From NCBI RefSeq assembly GCF_030272615.1, contig NC_081407.1, positions 98,935,897 through 98,999,896 of the forward strand: 64,000 nucleotides of DNA, read 5' to 3'. Both the position numbers and the translations under genes were made by a program. Source of the stretch: Cryptomeria japonica (lineage: Eukaryota; Streptophyta; Pinopsida; Cupressales; Cupressaceae). This document shows positions 23,736-35,393 of the stretch, one piece after another; the stretch's first letter is position 1, and every line of letters begins with the position of its first letter. The notes under the pieces are model-generated. The model was not told the origin of the DNA. It ran no database searches and saw only the letters and a program-made list of their open reading frames with translations.

Positions 23736-24297
23736 TTGACTCAACTTGGACTCAGCAAAAAACATATAAAAAATGCATAAAATTCAAATTTTCAAATTTG
23801 CCTACTGCTGGTCTGTAGTCATCTGGCTGTTGGAATCGTCAGACTCGCTCAAATCGGTGCTCTGCAACTAGTACTGGCATCCTGACTGCTACTTGCTCCT
23901 CCAAAATGTCACTATCAGAGCTCTAGTTTCACTATGGTCGCGGTTACAAATGACCATGTTTTCACCCCTTTCTCCCCATTTAAACTCTTCGCCGTAACCC
24001 TAATTTTTCCCAGCTCACCGCCGTGGTCCCCGTGAACTTCCCAAGCCTCCCATTTCTTTATGTTATCTCCGCTTTCTTCTATTTTCACTAGTATTGTTAA
24101 ATTCTTCTCTTCTCTTCTACCTCCCTGCCAATTTTCACTCTTTTTCAAGAGATCGCCCGATTTTTCGAAAATTTTCGGCCCATCTCTCGAGGGGGCATAC
24201 CACTCATTAAATTAACATTTTCTGGGGCATTTCTTCACACCTATTTTTCTTTCTTTGAAATGACGCGATAAACCGCACCATCTCAAAGAGGGGCAAA
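23736..24297 (+). other. 3' internal region of D with polypurine tract
   Basis: No gene. The polypurine tract CAAAGAGGGGCAAA occupies about 24284-24297, directly before the 3' LTR. Confidence 0.7.
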
Positions 24298-25654
24298 TGT
24301 AGTCACATAAATCTATCCATTTTAATTAAATGAATATTTGTTATTTATTTGATTAAAAATCCACTAGCCACCAGTTAATTAAATTAATATTTAATTAATT
24401 TATCCTTAAACATTCTCCTATTAATTAAATAAATTATTCAATTTATTTTAATTCATTCATTAAACCAAACTCACACTCAATTAAATAAATAAATCCTACT
24501 TATTCAATTTAATCCCCTTTTCTCTTTTAAATAAATTAAATAAAACATTTATTTAAATCATTTATCCCCCCCACTTGCATTTTCCTACAAATGCAACTTG
24601 CACCTATTTATTGAAATAAATGAATTTTATTTTAATAAAAATCCTATTTTCCCTCACCCACCAAATCCACTTGCATTCCTAAACCCCCTTCTCCTAATTA
24701 GCCTAATACATCCCCTACTTATTGTCACATTTCTAAGCAACTTGGAGTCACTTTTCAAAGACCTCAAATTCATTGAAAAGCATTTAATGCTTTGTGTGTT
24801 CAACAATTTAACCTCTAAAGTCTTCTAAACTACTTATGGCTCTTACATAACCATTTATGGTTATTTCAACTTGCCCTCATGTGTCTCCTCAAGCATTTAT
24901 TGCTTTGACCATGGTTATCCCTTTTGCCTTTGCACAAGAGTTTACCCTTTGGATAAAAGCTTTATCCAATGGATAACCCTAACCTAATCTTAACCTTACC
25001 TCCCAAGGTAACCCTCAAGTCATGTCAAGCATTTAATGCTTCTTACCTCTCCTCTCAACCCCTCTCATGTTGACACTTGTCATCCTGGGATTGGGTTGAA
25101 AGCCCTCACATGGTTTGAATATCATTCAATCCTGACCCTTGTTGAGATTGCTCAATCTCAACCATCCATTGCTCCATTTTTCCTATAAATAGAGCTCATT
25201 TCTTCATAATCCAGATCTTGAAAATTTGTATGCATTTAACCTATAGGCATTTTAGAGAGCATTTAGCATAGAACACTAATATCTTGTCATTTTGGTTTAA
25301 AATAAATCATTTTAGTATCAATAGCATCTAGTATTAGCTTTTTATTCACATTTAGAGCAAATATTTCAATCTCAATCCTCCATAAGCATCCATAGTGCAA
25401 AAAGCTGTTGAGAGCTACACTATTTTGGAACTTGGAGAGGAGAGGAACAAAGGAGAAGGAGCCAAAAACATGTTAGGAAGCATTTGGAGATGTCTCATCA
25501 TATTTACTCTCTTAGTTAAATATTTTTTCATGTTTTTAGTATCTCTTTTGATATGCCTATTTAGATTAGTTTTTTATTGACTAACACTAACGATTTCTTG
25601 TGTATTGTGTGTTATTTGTCATTGACTAACCTTGTCCCCTTTTGCAGTGCATCA
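24298..25654 (+). repeat. 3' LTR of D
   Basis: 1357 bp, begins TGTAGTCACATAAATC and ends CAGTGCATCA, with TATA box CCTATAAATAGAG near 25,183. Followed by the right copy of the ATTAG duplication. Confidence 0.9.
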
Positions 25655-25659
25655 ATTAG

Positions 25660-27521
25660 TATATATAGCAGCAAGAGAAAATGTTTCCTTCTAACTATGA
25701 GCTACACATCTAGCTTCATATTTTCTCAAAAACTTCCATCGGGAACTCCCTCTTGATTCTTAATGTAAAATTATGGTAACCAAGTCTCATGAAGATTGCA
25801 TAATATAAGATGAGAAATGTCAATCTTTTCATTACTTCACTTTTATGAAATGGACCCACAGTACAATCATTATGATTATGGCATGCCTTCAGGTGAAGAA
25901 ACCAAGCTCCCTCTTGAGCTTGAAGGCATGGTAATTGAAGAATATCTTGAAGAGAAGAATCAACATGATTAAATATCTCTTTATTGACTAGACTTACACC
26001 ATTGACAACATATGCCAAGATTTGTCAAAAGGATATTGTCAGTCTATGATCAACTTCAATCATATTGTAAAGCTACACAACATTTTTTAAATGTAAAATT
26101 ATTTTCCATAGTTGAATAACAGAGAGTTAGTTGTGCCTGATCACATTAGAAAAATAAGGCAAGTGTATGACTTCAGAAAACTTTGAAAATCTAACATTTT
26201 AGAAAATCCATAAGCAAGGTATATAAGCCAAATTTTCTTTCTAGCCAATGCGTAAAATTAGATATGAGTATCAACCACTCAAAAAGATATACATTGTAGT
26301 TGAGCACAAACGTATGATCAAAAGACAATGTCAATAAATTAGATACCTCATTCATCTTAGGTTTCATCATCAAGAGAATACTTTCTTAAAAAATGTAATA
26401 GGTAGTATGCTCAAATTGAAAAGATAATATCACAATGAATATTATGTGATGATAGTGAAAGCCATGACAAAAAATGCATTAGAGATAAAGGCAATCCTCT
26501 ACACAAGAAGAGCAGAGCAAGGTTATAATAAATGTATAACAAAGACATGAGAGCCTTTTATGAAGAGTTACACAGTCCCAGTCCTACATGCCAATCTTAT
26601 TATAGAATAGAGACTACAATCCGTATGATGTTAGGAGACACACCAGCAAGACTATTAAGCATTTCAACATTTAGATAGAATATGATGCATTTGAACTATG
26701 CAGCAAGTTTCATTAGAAGGAGATAGAAAGGTCATCATTAGGCATAGATACTAAATAGGATGACTAAGACATCTTACCTTTACATGCCTACCACACCAAT
26801 TATTAGAGGACACTATATGTTTTCAACCATGTTTCTGAATCTCCTATAAGTTTATTCAGCTTTCAATCTTCCTATTTGTGCTTGTTGTTATATCCATCAT
26901 AATACTCTTAGTTTTATATTTGAATACACATGCTGAAATCTTAAGTGTCAAGGATGTATTTAGATCAATGCATCAATTCAGATCATTAGATATTCATAGC
27001 AAACCACATCAAATAGGTTGAGAGATAAACATACTCAAAATAGAGAGTAGGGCATAACCAAATACTAACTTCAATAATTCAAACTGGATTAGAACAAATT
27101 CTTAACACAAGAACAAAGCTCGAACTAGGGTGATTGTTACAAACCCTAGGAAGATAGTTATGCAACCCTTAAAGGAATAAAAGCAATACTAAGATCTGAA
27201 AAACAAGTGCACAAACCGACATATGAAAGCACCCTCAGATGAAGTAGTTAACAACCAAGATAACCTTGTGCACTAGATAAGACACCAATAACAATAAGGC
27301 AATCAAATGCAAGTCTCCAAACCAAGTGGACCCTACAATTGAGAATAGAGGAATGAGAACACCTGAAATCTTATTCTTGCTATCGTCCCATCAATGCCTT
27401 CAATTTGTCAAGAAGACATTGTTGTTGAACTTTTTGATTCACCGTAGACTTCTTCAACCCTAATTTGCACAAGAAGTATAGGTTCTTCCTTCAAGCTGTT
27501 AGGCCTTATAGAAGGAACTTG
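25660..27521 (-). other. 5' internal region of copia C, coding not recognisable
   Basis: Lies between the D insertion and the C primer site on the minus strand. An open stretch at 26018-25716 has no motif I recognise. No Gag, protease or integrase motifs are visible, so this part is deleted or decayed. Confidence 0.5.
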
Positions 27522-27533
27522 GCTCTGATACCA
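27522..27533 (-). promoter_or_regulatory. Primer binding site of copia C, tRNA-iMet type
   Basis: Minus strand TGGTATCAGAGC, directly adjacent to the LTR terminus at 27534. Confidence 0.85.
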
Positions 27534-27686
27534 TGTTAATTTTATATCAGATTAATAGTAATAATAAAAAATGACACAATAAACACTCAGGACACAAGAG
27601 CCCCCTAGGAAAACCTCCCTCTTGGAGGTGAAAAACCCAGCAACTAAATCTTTGCTTATATCTAGACAATATCGATATGTGTCTTT
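27534..27686 (-). repeat. 5' LTR of copia C, part 1
   Basis: Starts TGTTAATTTT on the plus strand and matches the 3' LTR up to GTGTCTTT, where hAT-I is inserted. The LTR resumes at 49955. Confidence 0.8.
27679..27686. repeat. Target-site duplication of hAT-I, left (GTGTCTTT)
   Basis: Same octamer at 49955-49962. In the uninterrupted LTR (about 15588) it occurs once in the same context. Confidence 0.9.
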
Positions 27687-27859
27687 CAGAGATTACTTTA
27701 ATGGTGAATATTCGTCAATGTCAAATTTTTCACGTAGGCCATGTCGGAAATGGCAAATATTTTGTATCGGTTGGGGGTGGCCATGTCGCCAGCACATTAT
27801 CAATTTCCGTCAAAGTCACGACCCGATCGCCATATGTTTTATGCAATTAAATGTTTCTA

Positions 27860-28220
27860 TGTGATGATTTCGCCAATACAATATATGGTGGACACATGGT
27901 AAATTTAATTGTTTCGCCTACACTCTCCGAGGTTGCCTTAATAGATGGCCTTAATTCGCCTATAGACATGTGAAGATTTGTTAGCTAGGGGGACCCAATT
28001 CGCCCAACATCTTGTCGATGCGTGTCTCCATTCACCCCAACTTTCGCCAGCTATGTTGTATTCGCCTATTATTTGGACAAACTATAATTGCATCGGAAAT
28101 TATATAAGTCATATTTGGACAACCTATAATCACCTCAAAAAGTACATAAGTCGTCTTATAGTTACGCGAGATTCGCCAAATATTTGTATACCATATAAAA
28201 TTCCCGCGGAATTCGCCATA
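27860..28220 (+). promoter_or_regulatory. Left subterminal TTCGCC cluster of hAT-I
   Basis: Eight TTCGCC hexamers at about 27869, 27913, 27955, 27999, 28043, 28061, 28172 and 28212. hAT transposases are known to bind short subterminal repeats; these are the candidates here. Confidence 0.65.
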
Positions 28221-28230
28221 TAAGGATTGG

Positions 28231-28238
28231 TATAAATA
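28231..28238 (+). promoter_or_regulatory. TATA box of the hAT-I transposase gene
   Basis: GGTATAAATACATG, about 245 bp before the ATG. A 5'-UTR intron with GTGAGT donor (28376) and TTTTTTTGGCAG acceptor (ending 28458) fits between them. Confidence 0.65.
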
Positions 28239-28475
28239 CATGCAAAGATCGGATCTATCTCAACACAATCTAGTGGGTTCTAGGCTTTGAATTCTGATCA
28301 ATAGCGAAGTTTCAGACCAAGGAAAATCATTGTTGTTGATTGCATTGGCAACTGGTAGTGACCTAAAGCCTAAAGGTGAGTGATCATATTTTTGAAGTGG
28401 TATATCATACATTATAGTCTATTATTGCTTCTTCAACAAATTGATATTTTTTTGGCAGCCTTTATTTCGTTGGAG

Positions 28476-28969
28476 ATGTCGAACAGGAAGAGGGGAAGGA
28501 AACCTGAATGTGGGGAAGGCCAGGAGAGGCCAGGAGAGGCCAACAAAAAGTAGAACGTTGTCTTCCTACTTTGGCATTGGAAAAGATTGTGGTGAAAATT
28601 AGGAAGGTACATCATCACAAGTACAAGTACAAAATTCGCCACCTACACCACATGTCGAAGACAGCGGTGAACCTGATATCTCAGATCAGGATGATCTTGA
28701 AGAAGATTATCTAGTAGATATCCAAGTTAGCTGGAATGATATAATCGACTTGGGTGATAATTCCATTGATGATAATGCATGAAAGGGGAAAAGAAAAGCC
28801 ATATCAAAAAAGGGTGAACCACAATCAAAAAAGGATCGGGAGTGGGATATGTTAGTGACGAATTTTCAAATTAATTGGGCATCAAAGTAACCATTCATTG
28901 AACCAGTGGAGAATCCAATTGAAGGCAAGCCTCTAATAGAATGCAGGTGTAAGATTTGCACTTGGAAAC
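28476..28969 (+). pseudogene. hAT-I transposase, N-terminal part (acidic region and first half of BED-type finger)
   Basis: Begins with ATG at 28476 after a probable 5'-UTR intron. The first 25 codons are basic (MSNRKRGRK) and end at TAG 28551. A frameshift later a long acidic region (SDQDDLEEDY) is followed by a basic patch (KGKRKAISKK) and CRCKICTWK, the start of the zinc finger. In-frame stops TGA (28780) and TAA (28888) are present. The frame is cut at 28969 by the nested element and resumes at 37282, where the missing second half of the finger region is found. Transposases of this type bind their element ends and cut and paste the DNA in the nucleus. Confidence 0.8.
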
Positions 28970-30850
28970 TGTTATCACTTGAACCTGCACCCCTGTTTGC
29001 TAAGCTATCAACTCTGCAGGCTTGTGACACATGGGAACCCTCCTAGACCTGTGGGTTGCCTAAAAATTGGAGTGAACCTCCAGAGTAAGCTAGTTCTTTT
29101 CAAATTCTGCACCTAAACTAACAATTTCTTCAGGGAAAAGAGTAAGGACGAGAACATGTAAAACTGAAATCTAAATCTAAGGTGATTGCACCAGATGATA
29201 TGTTGAAATTCAACTAAGCAAAAGATACACAGTATAACAATGATAATAAAGCTCTTTTACACTAACCAACAACCCATGATCTTTGCATCAATACTTCATA
29301 AGAAGGTTGGATAATCACAGTCCTAAGAGGAAAAACTCCTTTCACAACCCAAGACTGATAATTACTAAAAAAACACAGCTTATGACCTGCAAGAACATAT
29401 GTATTTCTGTATAAGGCATCAACAAAAAGTGCAATTTTAAGGGGGCAAAAGCCAACCACAAAGAACTGACTAACACTAAAGACACAATAACAGAAAAGAT
29501 GAGAAGTAGAGAGGTAAGCCAAGCTATTATCCCTGCCAAAAAGGTATCACCAAGCTTTATAATTCTTGAAAATGTGTTACAAAAACATTCCTTCCTGCAG
29601 AGAGAACTCAGAAATTACAGTATGCTAAAAAGATGAATGAAGAAGAACCCCTGAAAAGAAGACTAAAGGAGGTATTTATGCTTTCCAAAAAGTAGACAAT
29701 GAATAAAGAATTCCACCTCCTCTTGGGTGAGCAAAACCAAAAAATCCACCTTTCAGGCCCTCAAACAGGTCTGAAAGGGAACATATCTGAACCAAAGTCA
29801 AACCAACCCATGTGGCTACCATAAAAGCTCTTAATTTCATCATAAATGGCCCCCACAATATCCCTGACAGGCCTGCAAGCCTTCATTAATGCAAAAAATA
29901 TCCTCTTGACTTTCTAATAAAGGTAAATAAATATCTTAATAAAGTGATCATAAAAATGATCACTTTATCAACTATTTATTCATCTATTTTTACAATAAAG
30001 TCAAGAAATTGATAAAATTTTAATAAAGGGATAACAACTTCACTTTAATAAATATTTTCACACATTAGAAACCAAGTAATATAATAAGTAATTCAATAAA
30101 GTGACAAAATTAATTCCACTTTGATGAATATTTACCTATTTCATTTTTTATTTTATTTATCAATTCGTGATTTTCACATATAACATTTACTAATTAATTT
30201 ATAAATTTTCACTTAATAGATATTTATTTTAATTATATTAATAAATATTTATTCAGTGATAGTTTAATAAATTAATTAATAGATATTGTATGTGAAAATT
30301 ATAAAATGATGAAATAAAATAAAAAAAACTGGTCCCTCCCCTAGGCATTTTACGGGGGTATTTGAAACTTGAGGATAAAAAATAATCAAAGGCCAAAAAG
30401 CCTTAAGTCATCGATGAGGATATAGGGTTAAGGCAACCCTAAAAATCTCATCTATCTTCATTTCCTTGGCATTCGGTATTTTTTTCTTGCTGCTGCTAGG
30501 AACTCCACGCCATGCTAGGGTTCGAACCGGCACGAAAGGAAGAAATTTGGGCAATTTGCTGGCCGCCATGCTTGATTCACTGCAAGTCCCTTGTGCTGGG
30601 CGTGACTTTTTGTTTGTTTACTGGGCTTCTTCTCTAGCCGCGAAGTAGCCGACATGAGGGTTCGAGCGAGAATGAAGGGCATTTCGAGCTTCGAAACCAA
30701 GCACTCAGGCCGCCATGTACATGCCACATTCTGAAGGTTTTTTCGAATTTCTGGAAACGATTTTCTGATTTCTATGAATACTAGGCATTTCATTTTTATT
30801 TTCTGCTATAGTGTGGTCTTCTTGCTGGGCGCCATGTATGATTGTGGCCT
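28970..30850 (-). repeat. Family E LTR, copy 1
   Basis: Matches the reverse complement of about 60,640-62,452: shared phrases include 'ttcaagtgataaca' at the end, 'ggaggttcactcc', 'gggcttgcaggcct' and 'ttcgaaccctagca'. Divergence is substantial, so the copies are old. The outer boundary near 30,850 is approximate. An AT-rich tract rich in 'aataaa' lies at 29,920-30,320. Confidence 0.65.
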
Positions 30851-31813
30851 GATTTCTGTATATTCCACATATTCCATTAAATGAACAAATATGATAGAAA
30901 ATCGTTGTGCTGTTTGTAATTAACTTCCTTATTCGTCATTTGATTTTCTGCAAATTGCCATGATGATCCTGTCATAACTGACTGTTGATTGAATCCGAAT
31001 TGCACAACACCTTTCAACCATTTAACTTTATTAGCAAGCTCTTCCAAAAACATAACCGATGATTCTATTTCATCACCATCCCTGCATGAATTCCTTTTTT
31101 GATTTTTTAAATTCTGCTATTACAAGGCATATCAAACTGATTACTGACAGAGACTAAGTGATTGTTCCCTCCAACTAGGCTCTTGTGCTTCAGGCGGTCT
31201 CTTACATGACAAAATGACTTTGCTCGGTCAACAATGACTTTAGCTTGTTTTTTCTTAAATGTTGACAAAGCAAATGAATTTCTATTTTTCTAGAAAGTGA
31301 ATTGCTCATCATAGACTGATTGATGTCAATTCTAGCTATGTTGGGAAAAGAGTATCAACACTAATGCCTTTCCTCTTAGACTCTATGGCATCATTGTCCA
31401 TTAATGCTTCAGTCATATGCAAATCTCGATTGGGAACACCTGGACCATCATATACATAAGAAGTGTCAACTTCTTGCAGCTCATTCCCTCGTACCTGCCA
31501 ATTCTGGCATAAAATATTGTTTGGAAAACCTTCACTGTTTGCAGTGACTGAGGCACTACTCTCAGCGTTACCAACTCTTAGGTTTGACTGTTCAAGATTC
31601 CAAATATGCTTCTTATTGTGTTTCACAATCCAGTTGAACACATTCGGAGAGATGACTGCATGCTCCTACAGAACAATTGATTCTATATGTCATTTCTTTT
31701 CTCATAACTGTATCCATCACCTGCTTTTCATAAGCAAAATTACCATGGAATATCTTAAGATCTTTTTCTTGGTTACTTTTTAATTCTAGAACCATATAAA
31801 TGAATCTGCACGC
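30851..31813. other. Noncoding part of the family E insertion, left of hAT-II
   Basis: No coding frame with recognisable motifs. Ends at the hAT-II target site (CTGCACGC, 31806-31813). Confidence 0.4.
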
Positions 31814-31827
31814 CATAGTTGAAAATC

Positions 31828-31910
31828 TCGGACTCGCCTCGGACTCAGCAAACCAAAATTTTGGACTTGGACTCGGACTCGTGAAAGACTCGCGAAAGAC
31901 TCGGCAAAAA
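31828..31910. repeat. Subterminal GACTCG repeats of hAT-II, 3' side of the gene
   Basis: About six GACTCG(C/G) units in 80 bp; probable transposase-binding region. Confidence 0.7.
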
Positions 31911-32197
31911 AAAAAAACCGTAGTTTTACAAAAAAAACATAAAGAAATTAATGCATTTAGAGAACATAAGTGCCATAATTGAAACATTACACATGCCATA
32001 TGATCTACAAAGTACAAACACGCAATATTTGAAATTTCATCATTCATGGCAGCATATTCAAGTTTCAAGTTTCAACTCTAAAATGTATAATGGCAGCATA
32101 AGTATATAAATGTTCACAAAATTACATATAATGATATGTCCAAGTCCAACTGCAAATGTGAAAAACAACAATGTGAATGAACAAACCAAAGAGAAGA

Positions 32198-34809
32198 CTA
32201 CATCTTCCTCTTTGTATTTTTCCTAATATAGCTCAATTTTTCAGGCCTTGAGCTAGAAGTAGTAGCAGTGGGTGTTGTGGTATCTAAATGGTGAGATGAT
32301 TCTTCTTCAAAGTCAAAGTCCTCATCATCATCCTCATCTTCGTCCTCATCTTCATCCAATCTTGCTCCTTCTACATCTTGTGTTGCTCCTCTCTCTATTT
32401 CTACAATTTCTTCTTCGGTAAGGAGGACATCATCACCATCATTTTGTTCATTCATGGTCCAATCACCATATGGATCAATTTCATCCAAGTCAATGGCCTC
32501 ATGTGAAACACCCTCCACCTGTCTAACTCGAAGGTGAAGGTTGTACCAAACAAATACTAGATCATTGAGCCGCTTTTGTGACAATCTATTTCTCTTCTTT
32601 TTGTGAATGCTCTCAAAGACACTCCAATTTCATTCACACCCAGAAGCACTGCATGGCTGAGACAAAACACAGATAGCTATCTTTTGAAGATTAGGCATGC
32701 CGGCACCATAATTCTCCCACCATAAATCTACAAAAAACATTTAGAAATATTAGAATTGAGAAAAAAATGTAACAATCAAGTTTGTAGGTTTTTTCTTGCA
32801 CTATTGAACTAAGTTACTAAATTTTTTACCTGGTTGTTGTTTTTCTCTCCTATCAATTGCTAGTTGTGATGAGAAGAGTCTCCCCTCTGCACTTTTGTAG
32901 ATCTTGAACAATGAACTTTTCCAAATTCAGAAATAGATACTAGATAGTCAAAGTGTCAAACACAAATTCAATAATGAACATTTCTGAATTCATAAATAAA
33001 GATAGAGCAATTGCAAATGTCAAATCTCACCTCCAACTCATCAAGAACCTTGTCTCTCAACTCAGGATCAGGTGTTATCTTATCGATGCATGTAATGACA
33101 CCTGCCATGACCTCCTCATCAGCCCTAAATGAATCAGAGAAGTAGAATTTCGGGTTCAAAAAGTAGGTGAAGACATGTATCGGTTGGTGGAGTTGGTTTG
33201 TCCACCTACGATCAATGATGCGCCAAAGGATTTCACATTTTCTTGTATTTCCACGATAGTAATGTGAAATGGCCTTTTTGGCCCTATCCATGGCCTCATA
33301 AATGAAACCCATTGGCATGCCCTCTCCATCCACCATACGAAGAACCCTTACCAAAGGTTCTGTCACCTAAAAAAATTAAAACAAATTTTAAATTAGTACA
33401 AAATCAACCCCTAAAAAATAAAATCAGCAAATAGACAAGATTGTATAAACTTTACTTTTGTGTTTGTTACTTACCGCAGTCAACTCCTCTCCACTTTTAT
33501 TGAACCCTTCATCAAAAACAATGTTCACAATCTTCTCTGCTTTAGGTCTTTTGGAGTATGCAGACCCCAACCAAGCATCTGACACAAACATCTGCTTAAG
33601 ATGAGGAATGGCACTAAGAATGCTCTGCAAAGTGATGAAGTGGCTAGCAAATCGTGTCACTCCAGGTCGCACAAGGTCCTTGCCATTTGTCTGTTTTCTC
33701 ATCAAAGCAAGCACCCAAGTATGGTTGTAGATGAATTTGGTGACACTTTTTGCATCTTCAACCACCTTCTTCACCCATCCAATCTTCCCAATGTCCTCTA
33801 GCACCAAGTCCAAGCAATGTGCAGCACAAGGACTCCATGTAATCGAAGGATGCCTCTGCATAAGCATTCTACTTGCAGATACATATGCAGCTGTGTTGTC
33901 TGTGATAATTTGGACAACATTCTCAACTCCAACTTCCCGAACCACACCATCCAACAGATTACACAAAGTCTCTGCATTTTTTATTTCATTTGAGGCATCA
34001 ACAGACTTTATGAATACCATTGCACCATTTGAAGCCACCAAGAAGTTGAGAAGAGTCCTATTCCGTCCATCTGTCCATCCATCAGATAAAATGCTGCATC
34101 CTTTTCTCTTCCAATACCTTTTCTGATCATCAACCACACCTTCTGTATTTTTCATAGCTTTCTCTAGCAATGGCCCACTCAAGTCATGACCTGTTGGGGC
34201 CTTAAACCCCTTACCCGCCACTGTACATGCATTAACAAAACTTTCCCAATACACATTGTTTGCTGCATTGAAAGATAGATTATTGTAAAACCAAAAGTTT
34301 GAAGCTGCTATCCGTGCTTGTTCATGCTTCTCTCTATTCCATCCTGTACCTTCAAGTGAAAGTTGTGCACCTGGAACATTGCGTGGTACAAAAAAATTAA
34401 GGTCTGATCTAACAGGAGTGCCACTAGCCTCACCCTCATTGTCACCAAAAGATGAAAGTGACTGACGACCCTGACTGTGACCAATGGGACCCGAAGTGGA
34501 CAATGTGGGATTCATTGCAGCTGCCATGGCTTCTCTTGTTTTTTGCCTTTCTTCCTTATGCATATCATTCTCAGCAAGAATGGCCTTCATCTCTCTAATA
34601 ATTTCAGGAGTTGATTTGGGGCATTCCTCCACACCATATCTAGGTATTTGTGCAAGGTGGTATTTTAATCTATTGATTCCACCAGTCATCCATTTTGTGC
34701 ATTCGGTGCAAGTGACCTCCCCCTTTTTGCTTCCTGCAATCCCATATTTCCAAGCTTTATCTCTTTGTCTTCCTGACCTTGGGGTTGCCCTTGGAGTTGA
34801 ACTTGCCAT
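32198..34809 (-). pseudogene. hAT-II transposase, four exons, one nonsense codon
   Basis: Minus-strand exons 34809-33475, 33366-33031, 32902-32830 and 32727-32198, with donors GTAAGT, GTGAGA and GTAAAA and AG acceptors, give about 757 codons in one frame. Exon 1 has an N-terminal BED-type zinc finger (CTECTKW...RLKYHLAQI), then the DUF659-type core with GCSILSDGWTDGRNRTLLNF and VVQIITDNTAAYVSA, which hold two candidate catalytic Asp, followed by WSPCAAHCLDLVLEDI. Exon 4 has the hAT dimerisation segment (LWWENYGAGMPNLQKIAICVLSQ; WSVFESIHKKKRNRL). A TGA at 32632-32630 replaces the usual Arg in the C-E-R-N-W motif (CGA to TGA). The C-terminal tail is strongly acidic (runs of D and E). Function would be cut-and-paste transposition in the nucleus; if translated as is, dimerisation is lost. 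Confidence 0.9.
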
Positions 34810-35179
34810 TGCTGATTTAACATGAAAAAAAAAAAATCAGCAGGGTTTTATGGAAAATCAACAAAAAAAATGACAATGAATCATTTGGGAAAAATAGCAT
34901 TCAAAAACAAGAAAAAAAAAAGAGGAAATAACTTAGGAAAGAAAATAGAAAAAAATTTGGTAGCATATCCCCTTGTTTTTCAAGATTTTTTTCAGTTTCA
35001 AAACAATGAAATGATTCAAATGAAAAAAAAAGGAAAGAGAAAAAATCCTTACCTAGATCTCTCTTGCTGATTTTTCCTTCTTCCCTCTACTCCTCCAAAC
35101 CCTTCTAACTTTCTATAGCCAAAAAAAACTAAAATGAAGTCAAAAATTAAAAAAAAACTTGGTTTTAACCCTTTACGGG

Positions 35180-35375
35180 CGCGTTTTTCTAGGCCCGCGA
35201 GTCCCTGTGAAAGACTCGCGAGTCCGAGCGAAAGACTCGCGCGAGTCTTTGCGAAAGACTCGCGAGTCTTTCGCAGGGAATCGCCTGGACTCGCCTCGCG
35301 AGTCCTAGGCGAGTGGACTCGCGGCGCCAAAGGACTCGCGAGTCCGTGGCGAGTCCGAGGCGAGTCCGCGATTTT
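35180..35375. repeat. Subterminal GACTCGCGAGTC palindromes of hAT-II, promoter side
   Basis: About fourteen GACTCG/CGAGTC units in under 200 bp, many joined as the palindrome GACTCGCGAGTC, locally over 60 percent GC in an AT-rich setting. The gene's promoter must lie in or beside it. Confidence 0.85.
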
Positions 35376-35393
35376 TAAAACTATGCTGCCCGC

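Larger units (their letters stand above)
18082..25654 (+). mobile_element. Retroelement D: non-autonomous LTR element with antisense plant mobile domain gene
   Basis: Two similar LTRs (18082-19456 and 24298-25654) flank 4.8 kb. The 5-bp duplication ATTAG lies on both sides (18077-18081 and 25655-25659). A polypurine tract (CAAAGAGGGGCAAA) precedes the right LTR, which sets the element on the plus strand. No gag or pol is found. The only gene is on the minus strand and encodes a plant mobile domain. In the Tat lineage of Ty3/gypsy, extra antisense ORFs, some with this domain, are known; D may be a deleted relative. Inserted in copia C. Confidence 0.85.
31814..35385 (-). mobile_element. hAT-II: near-complete hAT transposon
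   Basis: 3572 bp. The 8-bp duplications are CTGCACGC (31806-31813) and CTGCCCGC (35386-35393), one mismatch. Terminal inverted repeats begin CATAGTT and continue into shared CGGACTCGCCTCGGACTC. Both subterminal zones are packed with GACTCGCGAGTC-like palindromes, densest at 35,180-35,375. The minus strand encodes one spliced transposase gene with a single nonsense codon. It is nested in the family E insertion inside hAT-I. Confidence 0.9.

Noticed and set aside
29262-29539. Minus-strand frames with hydrophobic, membrane-like sequence
   Set aside because: They lie in a family E LTR; the equivalent stretch in copy 2 does not keep the frame.
33601-34126. Plus-strand open frames over hAT-II
   Set aside because: Antisense shadows of transposase exon 1, which has clear motifs and splice sites on the other strand.
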